DNA of 64,000 nucleotides from Treponema brennaborense (GCA_023666275.1 JAMPCJ010000008.1:62001-126000), one strand, 5' to 3'. Positions 1 to 13,656 are shown, counted from the first letter of the stretch. Translations and numbers: made by a program. Notes: a model not told the origin generated them from the sequence alone.

Positions 1-2
1 AA

Positions 3-2828
<2,826 letters not shown>

Positions 2829-2851
2829 GCAGAAAAGTAGGAGAATTTCAG

Positions 2852-5800
2852 ATGCGCGATATTCAAGATTTTGACAGCTTGATGATAAAACTTGCTTCGC
2901 CGGAAACGATCCGTGCATGGTCATACGGTGAAGTAAAAAAACCGGAAACGATAAATTATCGGACACTTCGGCCTGAGAAAGACGGGCTGTTCTGTGAACG
3001 CATTTTCGGCACAACCAAAGAGTGGGAATGCTACTGCGGAAAGTTTAAATCGATTCGCTATAAAGGCGTTATTTGCGATCGCTGCGGCGTGGAAGTTACG
3101 CACTTCAAAGTGCGCCGCGAACGCATGGGGCATATTGAACTTGCCGCTCCGGTATCGCATATATGGTATTATCGTTCCGTTCCGTCCCGCATGGGGCTGC
3201 TGCTGGATTTGCAGGTAGCATCATTGCGCTCCGTTTTATATTACGAAAAATATATCGTCATCGATCCGGGCGATACCGACTTAAAGAAAATGCAGCTGCT
3301 CACGGAAGATGAATACATGGAAGCGCTGGAACGTTACGGCGAGTCCTTTTCTGCCGGCATGGGCGCGGAAGCGATAAAAACGCTGCTTGAAAACTTGAAT
3401 CTTGATGAGCTTGCGGCGGAACTGCGGGCAAAAATGATTGAAAAAGGTTCAAAAACCGATAAGCGGCTTTTAAAGCGAATAGAAATTGTTGAAAATTTCC
3501 GCGCATCGGATAATAAATGTTCCTGGATGATTCTTGATGTTATTCCGGTTATTCCGCCTGAATTGCGTCCTATGGTTCAGCTTGACGGCGGTCGGTTTGC
3601 GACGAGTGATCTCAATGATTTGTATCGCCGCGTCATCAACCGCAATAACCGTCTTAAGCGGCTTCAACAGCTTGCGGCACCTGACATAATTATTCGCAAC
3701 GAAAAACGTATGCTGCAGGAAGCCGTCGATGCGTTGTTTGACAACTCCAAGCGGAAACGCGTTGTAAAAGGCGCTTCCAATCGTCCGCTCAAATCCATTT
3801 CCGATATGCTGAAAGGAAAACAGGGACGTTTCCGTCAAAATCTTTTAGGCAAGCGCGTCGATTATTCCGGACGTTCCGTTATTGTTGTCGGTCCGGAACT
3901 GAAATTGTGGCAGTGCGGTCTTCCTACAAAAATGGCGCTGGAACTTTTCAAGCCGTTTATCATGAAAAAACTCGTCGATAAAGATGTTGTGTTCAATATT
4001 AAAAAAGCAAAAATGCTTGTTGAACAGGAATCTTCCGAAGTGTTTGCCATTCTCGACGAAGTTGTTCGGGAACATCCGGTTATGCTGAATCGTGCGCCTA
4101 CGCTTCACAGGCTCGGTATTCAGGCGTTCGAACCGGTGCTTGTCGAAGGAAAAGCAATAAAGCTGCACCCGTTGGTGTGCCATGCTTTCAACGCGGACTT
4201 TGACGGCGATCAAATGGCTGTTCACGTACCGCTGACGCAGGCTGCGCAGATGGAATGCTGGACGCTGATGCTGTCTGCACGTAATCTGCTCGACCCGGCA
4301 AACGGAAAAACAATTGTATATCCCTCGCAGGATATGGTTCTCGGCATTTTCTATCTGACAAAAATCAAACCGTCCGGCAAAGGAACCGGCAAACGTTTCA
4401 GTTCCACGGACGAAGTTCTGCTTGCTGCGGAAGTAAAGAACATTGATTATGAGTCCGAAATCAAAGTGCCTATTCAGAAAGCTCCGTATAACGGACAGGT
4501 TGTTTCAACCACGGCGGGACGGATTATTTTCAACGAAGAAATGCCCGATGAAATTGAATACGTCAATGAACTTCTCGGCGACAAAGAGCTGAAGAAACTG
4601 ATTGAAAAGGTTCTGAAAGAAAAAGGTTCATGGCTTACTGTTCAGATGGTTGATGCCATAAAAGCCGTCGGATACAAATACGCTACTTTCTTCGGCGCAA
4701 CGCTTTCAATGGACGATATCATCATTCCCGAAGAGAAAAAGGACATGATGGATAAAGCCAATAAGCAGGTCGAAGGCATCATGAAGCAGTATCATGACGG
4801 GCATATTACGCAGGATGAGCGCTATAACCGTGTTGTTGAAGTTTGGTCGAAGACTAACGAAGAGCTGACGAATGTCATGATGAAAAATCTTGAAAAAGAC
4901 AAAGACGGATTTAATACCATTTATATGATGGCAACATCCGGTGCACGCGGAAGCCGCAACCAGATACGTCAGCTTGCCGGTATGCGCGGTTTGATGGCGA
5001 AACCTAACGGTGACATCATTGAACTTCCGATTCGTGCTAATTTCAAAGAAGGTCTTTCGGTTATCGAATTTTTTATTTCCACAAACGGTGCGCGCAAAGG
5101 TCTTTCCGACACGGCGCTGAAAACCGCAGATGCCGGTTACCTTACGCGGCGTCTTGTCGATATCGCTCAGGATGTTGTCATCAATGAAGAAGATTGCGGT
5201 ACTATAAACGGCATTGACTATACAGCAATAAAAGACGGCGATGATATTGTCGAAGCGCTGAAAGACCGCATTGTCGGACGCTACACAATAGAGCGCGTTC
5301 TGCATCCTATTACACATGAAGTGCTGTGCGATGTGAACGAATACATCACGGATGAGCTTGCGGCTGCTATTGATGCTGCCGGTGTCGAGAGCGTTAAGCT
5401 CCGCACGGTTCTTACGTGTGAGAGCCGGCACGGCGTATGCTGCAAGTGCTACGGCCGCAATCTCGCCCGCAATAAAATTGTGGAAATCGGAGAGGCTGTC
5501 GGTATTATCGCGGCGCAGTCCATCGGGCAGCCCGGCACGCAGCTCACGATGCGTACTTTCCATGTCGGCGGTACGGCTACAAAAGTGAGCGAAGAAAATA
5601 AAATAGTTCTGAAATATCCGGTTATTCTGCAGTCCGTTTCCGGCACGCATGTTGAACTTGATGACGGTTCATGGCTTTTTACCCGCAAAGGATTTATGGT
5701 TGTAAATCGCATCATCAATTCGTTCGAAATTCCGTCAGACGCAAAGCTTTTTGTCAAAGACGGCGACCGCGTTCAAAAAAATGTACCGCTGTATGAAGCT

Positions 5801-7093
5801 GCCGGAAAACAGGTTGCTGCCGCGGAAATAGCGCACGTTGTTATTCGCGGCAATATGATTTATCTGACAAGCCACGAACAAAAAATCGAAATACAAAACG
5901 GTTCGAACGTAATAGTAAAAGCCGGCGATATCGTTGCGGAAAATCAAACAATTGCGACATTCGATCCGTTCTCGGAACCGATTATTGCCGAAGTGTCAGG
6001 CTATGTTCATTATGAAGATATTATAAGCGGTTCAACGCTTGCCGAAGAACTTGACGAGGAAACCGGAAATATTGAAAAGCACATTACGGATTTGCATCTT
6101 GATGCAAAACAGCCGCGTATCCTTATTACCGATGAAGCCGGAAATGAGCTCGGCAGCTATTATTTGCCCGGCGGTTCTTATCTGCTTGTCGATGATAATT
6201 CCGCTGTTTCTGCCGGAACGACAATTGCAAAGATGCTCAAGGAATCTTCAAAAACGAATGATATAACCGGCGGTCTGCCGCGCGTTTCTGAATTATTTGA
6301 GGCCCGAAAGCCGAAAAACCCTGCGGTTCTTGCGCAAATTTCCGGTACGGTGCAGTTCAAAGGCATTACAAAAGGCAAGCGCATCGTTGTCGTCGTTGAC
6401 AAATACGGAAAAACATTCGAACATCCGGTTCCTATGACGCGGCGGCTGCTTGTCAGAGACGGGGATACCGTTGAAGCCGGCGAACAGCTTTGCGACGGCG
6501 CGCTGAATCCGCATGATATTCTCGCTATTTCCGGCGAACAGGCGCTGCAGAATTACTTGATGGATGAAATCCAGCAGGTTTACCGCATGCAGGGCGTAAA
6601 TATCAACGATAAGCACATCGGCGTTATTGTCCGGCAGATGCTCCGCAAAGTGGAAATAGTCGCTGTCGGCGATACACGTTTCATTTTCGGGCAGCAGGTT
6701 GATAAATATAAGTTCCATGAAGAAAACAACCGTGTCATCAATGAAGGCGGACAGCCGGCAATTGCACGGCCGATGTTCCAAGGCATTACAAAGGCCTCTC
6801 TGAATATCGATTCTTTCATTTCCGCTGCGTCTTTCCAGGAAACAACGCGTGTTCTCACGAATGCAGCGATTGCCGGCGCGACGGATAATCTGCGCGGCTT
6901 GAAAGAAAATGTCATAATCGGGCACATGATACCCGCCGGTTCCGGTATCAGGCAATATCGGGAAGTGAAGCTGTTTGATAAAGATTCTTCGGATCTCGAT
7001 GAACAAATGAATGAAATTCTTGAGCGCCGCAAACTTGAAAAAGAAATAGAGGCGCAGATGGAAGAAATCGTGCTTGATGTGGAGGAAGACTGA
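2852..7093 (+). CDS. rpoC: RNA polymerase beta' subunit
   Basis: Catalytic subunit of RNA polymerase. The 1,413 residues begin after a clear Shine-Dalgarno (GTAGGAG) and carry the N-terminal zinc ribbon (C60, C62, C75, C78), the active-site loop [12 protein letters not shown] near residue 446 with its three Mg-binding Asp, and the second cysteine cluster ([11 protein letters not shown], near residue 855). The bridge/trigger-helix sequence [17 protein letters not shown] follows it. Length is normal for a beta' without large lineage insertions. It is co-transcribed with rpoB and closed by a hairpin terminator. Confidence 0.98.
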   Translation: MRDIQDFDSLMIKLASPETIRAWSYGEVKKPETINYRTLRPEKDGLFCERIFGTTKEWECYCGKFKSIRYKGVICDRCGVEVTHFKVRRERMGHIELAAPVSHIWYYRSVPSRMGLLLDLQVASLRSVLYYEKYIVIDPGDTDLKKMQLLTEDEYMEALERYGESFSAGMGAEAIKTLLENLNLDELAAELRAKMIEKGSKTDKRLLKRIEIVENFRASDNKCSWMILDVIPVIPPELRPMVQLDGGRFATSDLNDLYRRVINRNNRLKRLQQLAAPDIIIRNEKRMLQEAVDALFDNSKRKRVVKGASNRPLKSISDMLKGKQGRFRQNLLGKRVDYSGRSVIVVGPELKLWQCGLPTKMALELFKPFIMKKLVDKDVVFNIKKAKMLVEQESSEVFAILDEVVREHPVMLNRAPTLHRLGIQAFEPVLVEGKAIKLHPLVCHAFNADFDGDQMAVHVPLTQAAQMECWTLMLSARNLLDPANGKTIVYPSQDMVLGIFYLTKIKPSGKGTGKRFSSTDEVLLAAEVKNIDYESEIKVPIQKAPYNGQVVSTTAGRIIFNEEMPDEIEYVNELLGDKELKKLIEKVLKEKGSWLTVQMVDAIKAVGYKYATFFGATLSMDDIIIPEEKKDMMDKANKQVEGIMKQYHDGHITQDERYNRVVEVWSKTNEELTNVMMKNLEKDKDGFNTIYMMATSGARGSRNQIRQLAGMRGLMAKPNGDIIELPIRANFKEGLSVIEFFISTNGARKGLSDTALKTADAGYLTRRLVDIAQDVVINEEDCGTINGIDYTAIKDGDDIVEALKDRIVGRYTIERVLHPITHEVLCDVNEYITDELAAAIDAAGVESVKLRTVLTCESRHGVCCKCYGRNLARNKIVEIGEAVGIIAAQSIGQPGTQLTMRTFHVGGTATKVSEENKIVLKYPVILQSVSGTHVELDDGSWLFTRKGFMVVNRIINSFEIPSDAKLFVKDGDRVQKNVPLYEAAGKQVAAAEIAHVVIRGNMIYLTSHEQKIEIQNGSNVIVKAGDIVAENQTIATFDPFSEPIIAEVSGYVHYEDIISGSTLAEELDEETGNIEKHITDLHLDAKQPRILITDEAGNELGSYYLPGGSYLLVDDNSAVSAGTTIAKMLKESSKTNDITGGLPRVSELFEARKPKNPAVLAQISGTVQFKGITKGKRIVVVVDKYGKTFEHPVPMTRRLLVRDGDTVEAGEQLCDGALNPHDILAISGEQALQNYLMDEIQQVYRMQGVNINDKHIGVIVRQMLRKVEIVAVGDTRFIFGQQVDKYKFHEENNRVINEGGQPAIARPMFQGITKASLNIDSFISAASFQETTRVLTNAAIAGATDNLRGLKENVIIGHMIPAGSGIRQYREVKLFDKDSSDLDEQMNEILERRKLEKEIEAQMEEIVLDVEED

Positions 7094-7132
7094 TTCGCAT
7101 TCACCGCCTGTTAAACCGGCAGCAGCTCGCCT

Positions 7133-7170
7133 GCGGAATTGAAATCTATTCCGCTTTTGTGCGTTTGTTT
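7133..7170 (+). terminator. Terminator of rpoBC
   Basis: A perfect 7-bp stem, GCGGAAT (7133-7139) pairing with ATTCCGC (7148-7154), loop of 8, followed by TTTT and a T-rich tail. It lies 40 nt after the rpoC stop, just before the rpsL promoter. Confidence 0.65.
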
Positions 7171-7174
7171 CCGG

Positions 7175-7204
7175 TTGACATGGCGCGGCGGATTTTGCTA
7201 AAAT
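7175..7204 (+). promoter_or_regulatory. Promoter of rpsL-rpsG
   Basis: TTGACA (7175-7180), 18-bp spacer, TAAAAT (7199-7204): a near-consensus housekeeping promoter placed between the rpoC terminator and rpsL. Predicted start near 7211, giving a leader of about 77 nt. Confidence 0.7.
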
Positions 7205-7287
7205 CATTCTGCTGTGCATACGGCATTGTGTAGTTTTTAAATTCAGCCGGGGTGCTGACCGGTGACGTTAATATAGGAGAAAGGCTA

Positions 7288-7662
7288 ATGCCTACAATAA
7301 ATCAATTGATACGGCAGGGACGCAAAACAGTGGCGAACAGAACGAAGTCTCCCGCGCTTCAGTCCTGTCCGCAAAAACGCGGTGTTTGCACCCGTGTTAT
7401 GACAGTTACTCCCAAAAAGCCGAATTCGGCGCTGCGGAAAGTTGCTCGTGTCCGCTTGAGCAGCGGAATCGAAGTTACTGCGTATATACCCGGTATCGGA
7501 CATAATTTGCAGGAACACTCGGTTGTTCTTATTCGCGGCGGTCGTGTAAAAGATCTTCCCGGTGTCCGCTATCATATCATTCGCGGAACAAAAGATACTC
7601 TTGGCGTGGAAGATCGCAAGCGTGCTCGTTCTAAATACGGTGCAAAACGGCCGAAAGCATAA
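7288..7662 (+). CDS. rpsL: 30S ribosomal protein S12
   Basis: S12 sits at the decoding centre of the 30S subunit. The ATG at 7288 follows TAGGAGAAAGG and gives [11 protein letters not shown], the canonical S12 start; an earlier in-frame GTG at 7252 has no such support. The 124 residues include [11 protein letters not shown], where streptomycin-resistance substitutions occur (Lys43 region is wild-type), and [10 protein letters not shown] with Asp89, the residue methylthiolated in many bacteria. It heads a two-gene transcript with rpsG. The usual third partner fusA is absent downstream. Confidence 0.97.
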   Translation: MPTINQLIRQGRKTVANRTKSPALQSCPQKRGVCTRVMTVTPKKPNSALRKVARVRLSSGIEVTAYIPGIGHNLQEHSVVLIRGGRVKDLPGVRYHIIRGTKDTLGVEDRKRARSKYGAKRPKA

Positions 7663-7676
7663 GGGAGCGACAGAAA

Positions 7677-8147
7677 ATGGGAAGAAAAAATAAATCGGTA
7701 AACCGTGCTGTTCTGCCTGATTCAAAATACAACAGTGTTGTTGTATCGAAATTTGTTTGCCGTATGATGCTTGACGGAAAAAAAGCTACTTGCATGCGCA
7801 TTGTTTATGATGCGATGGATAAACTGAAAGAAAAAATGGACAAAGATCCGCTTGAAGTTTTTTTGAAGGCGCTTGACAACGTAAAGCCGCTCGTTGAAGT
7901 GAAATCTCGGCGTGTCGGCGGTGCAACGTATCAGGTACCGATAGAAATTCGTGACACCCGCCGCGAAGCGCTGGCTATGCGCTGGATTATCGGTGCTGCG
8001 CGTTCGAAAAGCGGTCACGGTATGAGTGATTGTCTTGCTTCTGAGTTGATGGACGCTTTTAATAACACCGGTGCCGCTTTCAAAAAGAAAGAAGATACGC
8101 ATAAAATGGCAGAAGCGAATAAGGCTTTTGCACATTATCGCTGGTAG
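7677..8147 (+). CDS. rpsG: 30S ribosomal protein S7
   Basis: S7 nucleates assembly of the 30S head and contacts the E-site tRNA and mRNA. The product is 156 residues, the standard bacterial length, and has the family's core [14 protein letters not shown] and an N-terminal basic arm. It starts 14 nt after rpsL. In enteric bacteria S7 represses its own str operon; whether it does so here is unknown, but the next gene is preceded by a long structured leader rather than fusA. Confidence 0.97.
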   Translation: MGRKNKSVNRAVLPDSKYNSVVVSKFVCRMMLDGKKATCMRIVYDAMDKLKEKMDKDPLEVFLKALDNVKPLVEVKSRRVGGATYQVPIEIRDTRREALAMRWIIGAARSKSGHGMSDCLASELMDAFNNTGAAFKKKEDTHKMAEANKAFAHYRW

Positions 8148-8203
8148 TTTCGGAATCTTGGTTTTCACATCAGCGAATATCTGTCTGGTGTGAAAAACGT
8201 CTG

Positions 8204-8255
8204 CAAAACGGTGCGGAATTTTATTCTGCGCCGTTTTGTGTTTTCGGGCGTTTTT
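8204..8255 (+). terminator. Terminator after rpsG
   Basis: A 15-bp stem with two G-U pairs (8204-8218 with 8224-8238), 5-nt loop, then a T-rich tail (TGTTTT, later GTTTTTG). It ends the rpsL-rpsG transcript 56 nt after the stop. Confidence 0.7.
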
Positions 8256-8416
8256 GCAAAAATTACCGCACTTTTACGGATTGATGGTTGTTCATGTGCC
8301 GGAAATTAGCGCCGGCATTTTTGTCCGGCAATGATGCCGGATTGCGGCTGCTGCGGTTGTTTTTGCTGCATAGATGAAAATGCAAGATAAATTATATGCA
8401 AATAAATGAAAAGTGC

Positions 8417-8445
8417 TTGCATCTTTTTAATAAAAAATGTATAAG
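8417..8445 (+). promoter_or_regulatory. Strong promoter of tuf and the S10 cluster
   Basis: TTGCAT (8417-8422), 17-bp spacer made almost wholly of A and T, TATAAG (8440-8445). Predicted start near 8452, about 480 nt before tuf. The AT-rich context and optimal spacing fit a highly expressed translation operon. Confidence 0.75.
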
Positions 8446-8472
8446 TATATAAATTCTGTGAAAGTACAGAAG

Positions 8473-8857
8473 TATTTCTCTGAAAAGAGAGATATCAGGG
8501 TTCTTTAAGAGTCAGGCGGATTTGAAATCCGGTAAAATCGTAAAGGTTTGAGTGTTCAAATCAGGTTTTGCGGCCCTGAAAAATGCGGAAATTTGCCGTC
8601 GGCAGATTTCCATTAAGTCAGTTTTCAGGTGTTCTTGACATTTTGCTGCGGCAAAAGTCGACTCTTGGAAACCAGACCGATCATTAAATGCAGGTTTGAT
8701 GATGATAGGTGGTTTCGGTCAGGATAAATCGAAAATTATGGTTTATCTGTGCTAAAATGAACGGCAAAAGTCTGTTCCTGTCTATTATTCTCGATAATCA
8801 AACTTCATTTATTCGCAATGTGTGTAGTTGAATGTTCAGTGTAGAAACGTTGTTTCT
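8473..8857 (+). ncRNA. Long multibranched RNA leader upstream of tuf
   Basis: This stretch has no credible ORF but many nested helices. First a 9-bp hairpin with a GAAA tetraloop (8473-8494). Then a long-range helix, AAGAGTC (8507-8513) with GACTCTT (8660-8666), flanked by GGTT/AACC, which closes a multiloop holding hairpins at 8517-8531, 8545-8562, an 8-bp helix 8575-8582/8622-8629 enclosing an 11-bp hairpin (8587-8611), and a hairpin 8637-8659. Further hairpins follow at 8675-8720, 8723-8747, 8759-8777, 8784-8798 and 8843-8857. It may be a regulatory 5' leader or a separate small RNA. I see no tRNA, tmRNA, SRP or RNase P signatures. Family unknown. Confidence 0.6.
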
Positions 8858-8930
8858 TGGAATCTGTTGCATTCATATAAATACAACACAAGTATTCTTT
8901 TTGTGCCTTTAATCTGGTAAGGAGGATCAA

Positions 8931-10118
8931 ATGGCAAAGGAAAAGTTCGAAAGAACAAAACCGCACATGAACGTAGGTACCATTGGTCACGTTGACCACG
9001 GTAAAACTACACTTTCAGCGGCTATTACAATGCATTGTGCCAAAAAGTACGGTGACAAAGCTCTTAAGTATGATGAAATTGATAATGCTCCGGAAGAAAA
9101 AGCCCGTGGTATTACAATCAATACCCGCCACCTTGAATATCAGTCGGATAAACGCCATTATGCACATATTGACTGCCCCGGACACGCTGACTATATCAAA
9201 AACATGATTACCGGTGCGGCTCAGATGGATGGTGCAATTCTTGTTGTTTCTGCACCTGATTCTGTCATGCCTCAGACACGTGAGCACATTCTGCTTGCCC
9301 GTCAGGTCGGCGTTCCGAAGATTATTGTGTTCTTGAATAAAATAGATCTTCTTGACGATCCCGATCTTCTCGAACTCGTGGAAGAAGAAGTTCGTGATGT
9401 TCTTGAATCTTACGGTTATCCGCGTGATACGCCGATTATCAAAGGTTCTGCTTTCAAAGCACTTGCAGATGGTGCTACAGCGGAAGACACAAAATGCATC
9501 GATGAACTGCTCACTACGATGGATACTTATTTTGATGATCCTGTTCGTGACAAAGATCTTCCGTTCCTTATGCCGATTGAAGACGTGTTTACTATTTCCG
9601 GACGCGGAACGGTAGTAACAGGACGTGTCGAACGCGGCGTTGTCAGCATGAATGATGAAGTGGAAATTGTCGGTATCAGACCGACTGCAAAATCTGTTGT
9701 TACCGGTATCGAAATGTTCCAGAAAACCTTGGATCAGGGAATCGCCGGCGATAACGTCGGTGTTCTGCTTCGCGGTATTGACAAAAAAGATGTCGAACGC
9801 GGACAGGTTCTTGCGAAACCGGGTTCTATCCATCCGCATACAAAATTCGAAGGACAGATTTATGTTCTTTCGAAGGAAGAAGGCGGACGTCATAGCCCGT
9901 TCTTTACAGGATATCGGCCGCAGTTCTATTTCAGAACTACCGATATTACAGGAACAATTGAACTGCCTGCCGGCGTAGATATGGTGAAGCCCGGCGATAA
10001 CACAAAAATTATCGGCGAGCTGATTCATCCTGTTGCAATGGATAAAGGTTTGAAATTTGCTATTCGTGAGGGCGGACGCACAATCGCTTCCGGTCAGGTA
10101 ACAGAGGTTATCGAATAG
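8931..10118 (+). CDS. tuf: Elongation factor Tu
   Basis: GTPase that delivers aminoacyl-tRNA to the ribosome. It follows a strong GGAGG. The 395 residues show G1 GHVDHGKT (19-26), the effector segment RGITINT, G3 DCPGH, and G4 NKID, followed by the two beta-barrel domains ending in [14 protein letters not shown]. Length is standard. It occupies the position directly before rpsJ, as in an str-S10 fusion, but fusA is missing. Codon use in this gene is strongly biased, as expected for a very highly expressed protein. Confidence 0.98.
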   Translation: MAKEKFERTKPHMNVGTIGHVDHGKTTLSAAITMHCAKKYGDKALKYDEIDNAPEEKARGITINTRHLEYQSDKRHYAHIDCPGHADYIKNMITGAAQMDGAILVVSAPDSVMPQTREHILLARQVGVPKIIVFLNKIDLLDDPDLLELVEEEVRDVLESYGYPRDTPIIKGSAFKALADGATAEDTKCIDELLTTMDTYFDDPVRDKDLPFLMPIEDVFTISGRGTVVTGRVERGVVSMNDEVEIVGIRPTAKSVVTGIEMFQKTLDQGIAGDNVGVLLRGIDKKDVERGQVLAKPGSIHPHTKFEGQIYVLSKEEGGRHSPFFTGYRPQFYFRTTDITGTIELPAGVDMVKPGDNTKIIGELIHPVAMDKGLKFAIREGGRTIASGQVTEVIE

Positions 10119-10132
10119 TTTTGAGTCGGAGT

Positions 10133-10170
10133 GTTTCCGGGTTTGGTTTTTCTGAATCCGGGAACGTTTT
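10133..10170 (+). terminator. Hairpin between tuf and rpsJ, possible partial terminator
   Basis: A 12-bp stem including G-U pairs (10133-10144 with 10154-10165), followed by GTTTTC. Position and short T-run suggest attenuation that lets tuf be made in excess over the ribosomal genes; this role is inference. Confidence 0.5.
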
Positions 10171-10182
10171 CTTGGAGGAAAA

Positions 10183-10491
10183 ATGGCAGCTGAAAAGATT
10201 CGCGTCAGGCTTCGCGCATTTGATGTGGAACTGATCGATCAAAGTGCAAAAGCCATCGTGCAGACAGTGCAGCGTGCGGGTGCAAAGGTTTCGGGACCTG
10301 TTCCGCTTCCCACGAAAATCAGCAAAGTGACGGTGTTGCGCTCTCCTCACGTTAATAAAAAGTCACGTGAGCAGTTTGAAATGCGTACGCATAAACGGCT
10401 GATTGATATTATCGAGCCTTCGTCGGATGTTATGGATTCGCTGATGAAGCTTGAACTGCCTGCCGGCGTTGATGTTGAAATAAAGCAGTAG
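10183..10491 (+). CDS. rpsJ: 30S ribosomal protein S10
   Basis: S10 of the 30S head; its family also acts with NusB in antitermination. 102 residues, standard length, starting after TTGGAGGAAAA. The conserved [14 protein letters not shown] start and the [20 protein letters not shown] loop segment are present. It is the first ribosomal gene of the S10 cluster, 64 nt behind tuf. Confidence 0.97.
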   Translation: MAAEKIRVRLRAFDVELIDQSAKAIVQTVQRAGAKVSGPVPLPTKISKVTVLRSPHVNKKSREQFEMRTHKRLIDIIEPSSDVMDSLMKLELPAGVDVEIKQ

Positions 10492-10506
10492 GTTAATATA
10501 GTACGG

Positions 10507-10552
10507 TTCCTAGGATCAAGGAATGGCGGCTAAAACAGGAAATTATTTCCTG
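10507..10552 (+). promoter_or_regulatory. Two hairpins in the rpsJ-rplC spacer
   Basis: TTCCT/AGGAA (10507-10511, 10519-10523) and a perfect 7-bp stem CAGGAAA-TTA-TTTCCTG (10536-10552). The second ends three bases before the GGAACAGGAGG Shine-Dalgarno of rplC, so it could tune rplC translation. Confidence 0.4.
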
Positions 10553-10570
10553 GAACAGGAGGATGTCAGA

Positions 10571-11197
10571 ATGATAGGTCTGATCGCAAAAAAAGTGGGC
10601 ATGACTCAGGTCTTTGACGAAAACGGGAGCCTTACTCCGGTTACCGTGATCCGCGTTGAGCCTAATAAGGTCGTTGCCAAAAAAACAAAGGAAAAGTTCG
10701 GTTACGATGCGGTGGTTCTCGGTCTTGACGAGCTGAAAAAATCAAAAATTACCAAATCGTATGCGGGGCAGTTTCCTGAAAATATTACACCTTCGCGTCA
10801 TTTGAAAGAATTTCGTAATTTTGAAAATGAAGTAGCTGTTGGTGATGAAATCGGTGTCGAGTTGTTTAATGAAACCCGTTATCTTGATATTACCGCAACT
10901 TCTAAGGGGAAAGGTTTTCAGGGTGTAATGAAGCGCTGGGGGTTTCACGGCGGCCGTGCTACGCATGGCTCGAAATTTCATCGTGAAGCCGGCGGTACCG
11001 GTCAGTGTACATCTCCGGGACATTGTTTTAAAAATGTAAAAATGCCCGGACACATGGGGCGGGAGAAAGTAACGGTTCAGAATTTGAAAATTGTGAAAAT
11101 AGATCCTGAATTGAAAGTTGTGATGGTTCGCGGTGCAGTTCCCGGGAATAGAAATAGTACGCTGATTATCAAGTCCGCGGTAAAGAAAGAATTCTGA
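10571..11197 (+). CDS. rplC: 50S ribosomal protein L3
   Basis: L3 binds 23S rRNA near the peptidyl-transferase centre and starts 50S assembly. The ATG at 10571 follows CAGGAGG and yields MIGLIAKKVGMTQVF, the canonical L3 start; a longer reading from 10523 adds an unrelated 16 residues. The 208-residue product has the long internal loop with GTGQCTSPGH and KMPGHMG that reaches toward the catalytic centre. The gene lies 79 nt after rpsJ, the longest spacer inside this part of the cluster. Confidence 0.96.
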   Translation: MIGLIAKKVGMTQVFDENGSLTPVTVIRVEPNKVVAKKTKEKFGYDAVVLGLDELKKSKITKSYAGQFPENITPSRHLKEFRNFENEVAVGDEIGVELFNETRYLDITATSKGKGFQGVMKRWGFHGGRATHGSKFHREAGGTGQCTSPGHCFKNVKMPGHMGREKVTVQNLKIVKIDPELKVVMVRGAVPGNRNSTLIIKSAVKKEF

Positions 11198-11213
11198 ACG
11201 ACGGAGAAGACAA

Positions 11214-11852
11214 ATGGAAAAGAAAGTCTATTCAGTCGATGGTAAAGAACTTAGGACAATAACTCTTGATGACAACGTATTCGGACTTCCTGTGAACGAA
11301 GATGTTATCTATTATGCCATCAATAATGAATTAGCAAATAAACGGGTTGGCACAGCTTGTACGAAAGGCCGGGCGGAAGTGCACGGCAGCAATGCCAAAC
11401 CTTATAAACAAAAAGGAACGGGCAACGCTCGCCGCGGTGATAAAAAATCTCCGCTTCTTGTCGGCGGCGGCACGGTTTTCGGACCGAAACCGCGGGATTT
11501 CAGTTATACATTGCCGAAAAAAATGAAGCGGCTGGCGATGAAATCGATTTTAAGCCAAAAAGCTCAGGACGATCGCTTGATGATAATCGAGGATTTTACT
11601 GTTGAGAGCGGGAAAACAAAAGATCTTGTAACAATACTTAATCGTTTTTCCAAAGATGAACGAACGGTTGTCGTGCTGAAAGATGATGATCGTTTAATTC
11701 GGCGTGCAGGCCGGAATATTCCTAATCTCTCGTTTTTGTCATATAACAGACTGCGGGCTCATGATTTGTTTTATGGACGCAAGGTTATTATGCTTGAAAC
11801 AGCCGCCAAAAATCTTGCTGATTTTTATAAAACAGAAAAGGAGGCAAAATAA
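11214..11852 (+). CDS. rplD: 50S ribosomal protein L4
   Basis: L4 lines the peptide exit tunnel. The 212 residues include the extended tunnel loop ([19 protein letters not shown] and [15 protein letters not shown]) where macrolide-resistance changes fall; nothing unusual is visible there. In E. coli L4 represses the S10 operon, but no homologous leader can be asserted here. Its stop overlaps the start of rplW by one base (TAATG), indicating coupled translation. Confidence 0.97.
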   Translation: MEKKVYSVDGKELRTITLDDNVFGLPVNEDVIYYAINNELANKRVGTACTKGRAEVHGSNAKPYKQKGTGNARRGDKKSPLLVGGGTVFGPKPRDFSYTLPKKMKRLAMKSILSQKAQDDRLMIIEDFTVESGKTKDLVTILNRFSKDERTVVVLKDDDRLIRRAGRNIPNLSFLSYNRLRAHDLFYGRKVIMLETAAKNLADFYKTEKEAK

Positions 11853-12136
11853 TGGTATATGAAGATATCCTTATTGAGCCTGTGCTGTCGGAAAAAGCAA
11901 CGCTGTTGCGTGATGAAAGGAAGTATGTTTTTAAAGTTCATCCGGACGCAAATAAATTTGAAATAAAAGAAGCTGTAGGCAAACTTTTCGGCGTAAAAGT
12001 TGAAAAGTGTACAGTTATGAATGTGTATGGAAAAATGAAACGGGTTCGGTATCGGCCCGGCAGAACTTCCAGTTGGAAAAAAGCGATCGTCAGGCTTGCG
12101 CCCGGCGAAACAATAAAAGTGTTCGAGGGTGTGTAG
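11852..12136 (+). CDS. rplW: 50S ribosomal protein L23
   Basis: L23 lies at the tunnel exit and docks trigger factor and SRP. 94 residues with the conserved start EDILIEPVLSEKA, the core EIKEAVGKLFGVKVEKC and the basic loop RVRYRPGRTSSWKKAIVRL. It shares one base with the rplD stop. Confidence 0.97.
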   Translation: MVYEDILIEPVLSEKATLLRDERKYVFKVHPDANKFEIKEAVGKLFGVKVEKCTVMNVYGKMKRVRYRPGRTSSWKKAIVRLAPGETIKVFEGV

Positions 12137-12169
12137 CCTCTCGACTGTGCAATTTTAAGGGGAACTTAA

Positions 12170-12994
12170 ATGGCTCTTAAAGTATTTAAGCCGATCACTG
12201 CGGGTACTCGAACGCGTATCGACCTGCGGAGAGATGAACTGACTGCCGATAAGCCTGAAAAAAGTCTGACATCCGGACGGAAATCGCATGGCGGACGCGG
12301 CGCCGGCGGACGTATTTCTGTTCGTCATCAAGGCGGCGGTCATAAGCGGAAATACCGCATGATAGATTTCAAGCGTGATAAACACGGTGTGCCCGGAACA
12401 GTTCATTCTATTGAATATGATCCGAATCGTACTGCAAATATTGCGCTGATATTTTACGCTGACGGTGAAAAGCGGTATATCATTGCACCGAAAGGACTGC
12501 AGGTTGGTCAAAAAATTGTTTCCGGTGAAAACGCCGCGCCTGTAATCGGCAATGCGCTTCCGCTGGAGGCGATTCCGGTTGGTTTTACGATTCATAATAT
12601 CGAATTGACGCTCGGACGCGGAGGGCAGCTTGCACGTTCTGCGGGAGCAAGTGCGCAGGTTGCCGGCAAGGAAGGGGAATATGTTACAATCCGGCTTCCT
12701 TCCAGCGAGCTTCGCCGTGTTAATAAAAAATGTTATGCGACTATCGGCGTTGTCGGAAACGAAGATTTGATGAATACCCAGCTTGGAAAAGCTGGACGCA
12801 GCAGATGGCGGGGAATAAGACCTACCGTACGCGGTATGGCTATGAACCCTGTGGATCATCCGCTTGGCGGCGGCGAGGGTGCCGGTAAAGGACGTAATCC
12901 TGTTACGCCTTGGGGACAGCCTTGCCGAGGGTATAAAACACGAAATAAGCGGAAAGTGTCGAACAATTTTATTGTTTCACGCCGTAAAAAGTAG
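12170..12994 (+). CDS. rplB: 50S ribosomal protein L2
   Basis: L2 is a core 50S protein needed for subunit joining. 274 residues. The RNA-binding region and the C-terminal [18 protein letters not shown] with its essential His are intact, as is the terminal basic segment GYKTRNKRK. It starts 33 nt after rplW behind AAGGGGAAC. Confidence 0.98.
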   Translation: MALKVFKPITAGTRTRIDLRRDELTADKPEKSLTSGRKSHGGRGAGGRISVRHQGGGHKRKYRMIDFKRDKHGVPGTVHSIEYDPNRTANIALIFYADGEKRYIIAPKGLQVGQKIVSGENAAPVIGNALPLEAIPVGFTIHNIELTLGRGGQLARSAGASAQVAGKEGEYVTIRLPSSELRRVNKKCYATIGVVGNEDLMNTQLGKAGRSRWRGIRPTVRGMAMNPVDHPLGGGEGAGKGRNPVTPWGQPCRGYKTRNKRKVSNNFIVSRRKK

Positions 12995-13011
12995 AGTAAT
13001 AGGAGATATTC

Positions 13012-13290
13012 GTGTCAAGATCTGTTAAAAAAGGTCCTTTTATTGAGAAGAGCCTTTATAAAAAGGTTGTTGAAATGAACAAGGCGGCAGACCGGAAAAT
13101 GATAAAAACATATTCCCGCTGCTCTACGATTATTCCTGAAATGGTCGGCAATACCATTTCAGTGTATAACGGCAAAACATGGGTTCCTGTGTATGTTACG
13201 GAAAATATCGTCGGGCACAAACTTGGCGAATTTGCTCCTACCCGCATTTTCCGTGGTCATGCCGGTTCTGATAAAAAAGCAAGCAGGTAG
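13012..13290 (+). CDS. rpsS: 30S ribosomal protein S19
   Basis: S19 of the 30S head, at the bridge to the 50S. 92 residues from a GTG start behind AGGAGAT. The hallmark [11 protein letters not shown] and the start SRSVKKGPF are clear. It sits between rplB and rplV as in the standard S10 order. Confidence 0.97.
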   Translation: MSRSVKKGPFIEKSLYKKVVEMNKAADRKMIKTYSRCSTIIPEMVGNTISVYNGKTWVPVYVTENIVGHKLGEFAPTRIFRGHAGSDKKASR

Positions 13291-13298
13291 GTGGTGTG

Positions 13299-13655
13299 AT
13301 GGCTGAAAAACACGGATATGTTGCCACTACAAAATTCCTGATAGCATCTCCCACAAAGGTTCGTCCTGTGGCAAATGTGATTAAAAGGAAAACTTGTTCA
13401 GAGGCTATGGCTATTCTTGAGAATATGCCGCAGAAAGGCGCAGGACTTATTCGCGGAACAATGAAGTCTGCTATTTCAAATGCGCTGTATACAAATAAAA
13501 AGCTTGATGAAGATATGCTGTACGTAAAAGAAATTCGTATTGATGAAGGGCCGAGGCTGAAAAGAGTTTGGTTCCGTGCCCGCGGTCGGGCGGATATGCT
13601 TTTGAAACGTATGTGCCATATTACAGTCGTAGTAGCAGAAAAGGCGGGGGAATAA
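13299..13655 (+). CDS. rplV: 50S ribosomal protein L22
   Basis: L22 contributes a beta-hairpin to the tunnel constriction. The ATG at 13299 is preferred over the adjacent GTG at 13296, giving 118 residues. The tunnel hairpin reads [19 protein letters not shown], keeping FRARGRA but differing from the common FRPRARGRAGRI form; the Cys in [10 protein letters not shown] is also less usual. The fold region and length are otherwise normal. Confidence 0.95.
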   Translation: MAEKHGYVATTKFLIASPTKVRPVANVIKRKTCSEAMAILENMPQKGAGLIRGTMKSAISNALYTNKKLDEDMLYVKEIRIDEGPRLKRVWFRARGRADMLLKRMCHITVVVAEKAGE

Positions 13656-13656
13656 C

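Noticed and set aside
8473-8857. tRNA, tmRNA, SRP RNA or RNase P RNA in the tuf leader
   Set aside because: GTTCAAATC at about 8554 resembles a T-loop, but no acceptor or anticodon stem fits. The tag-peptide frame of tmRNA, the GGAAGGAAGCAG loop of SRP RNA and the GAGGAAAGUCC core of RNase P RNA are absent.
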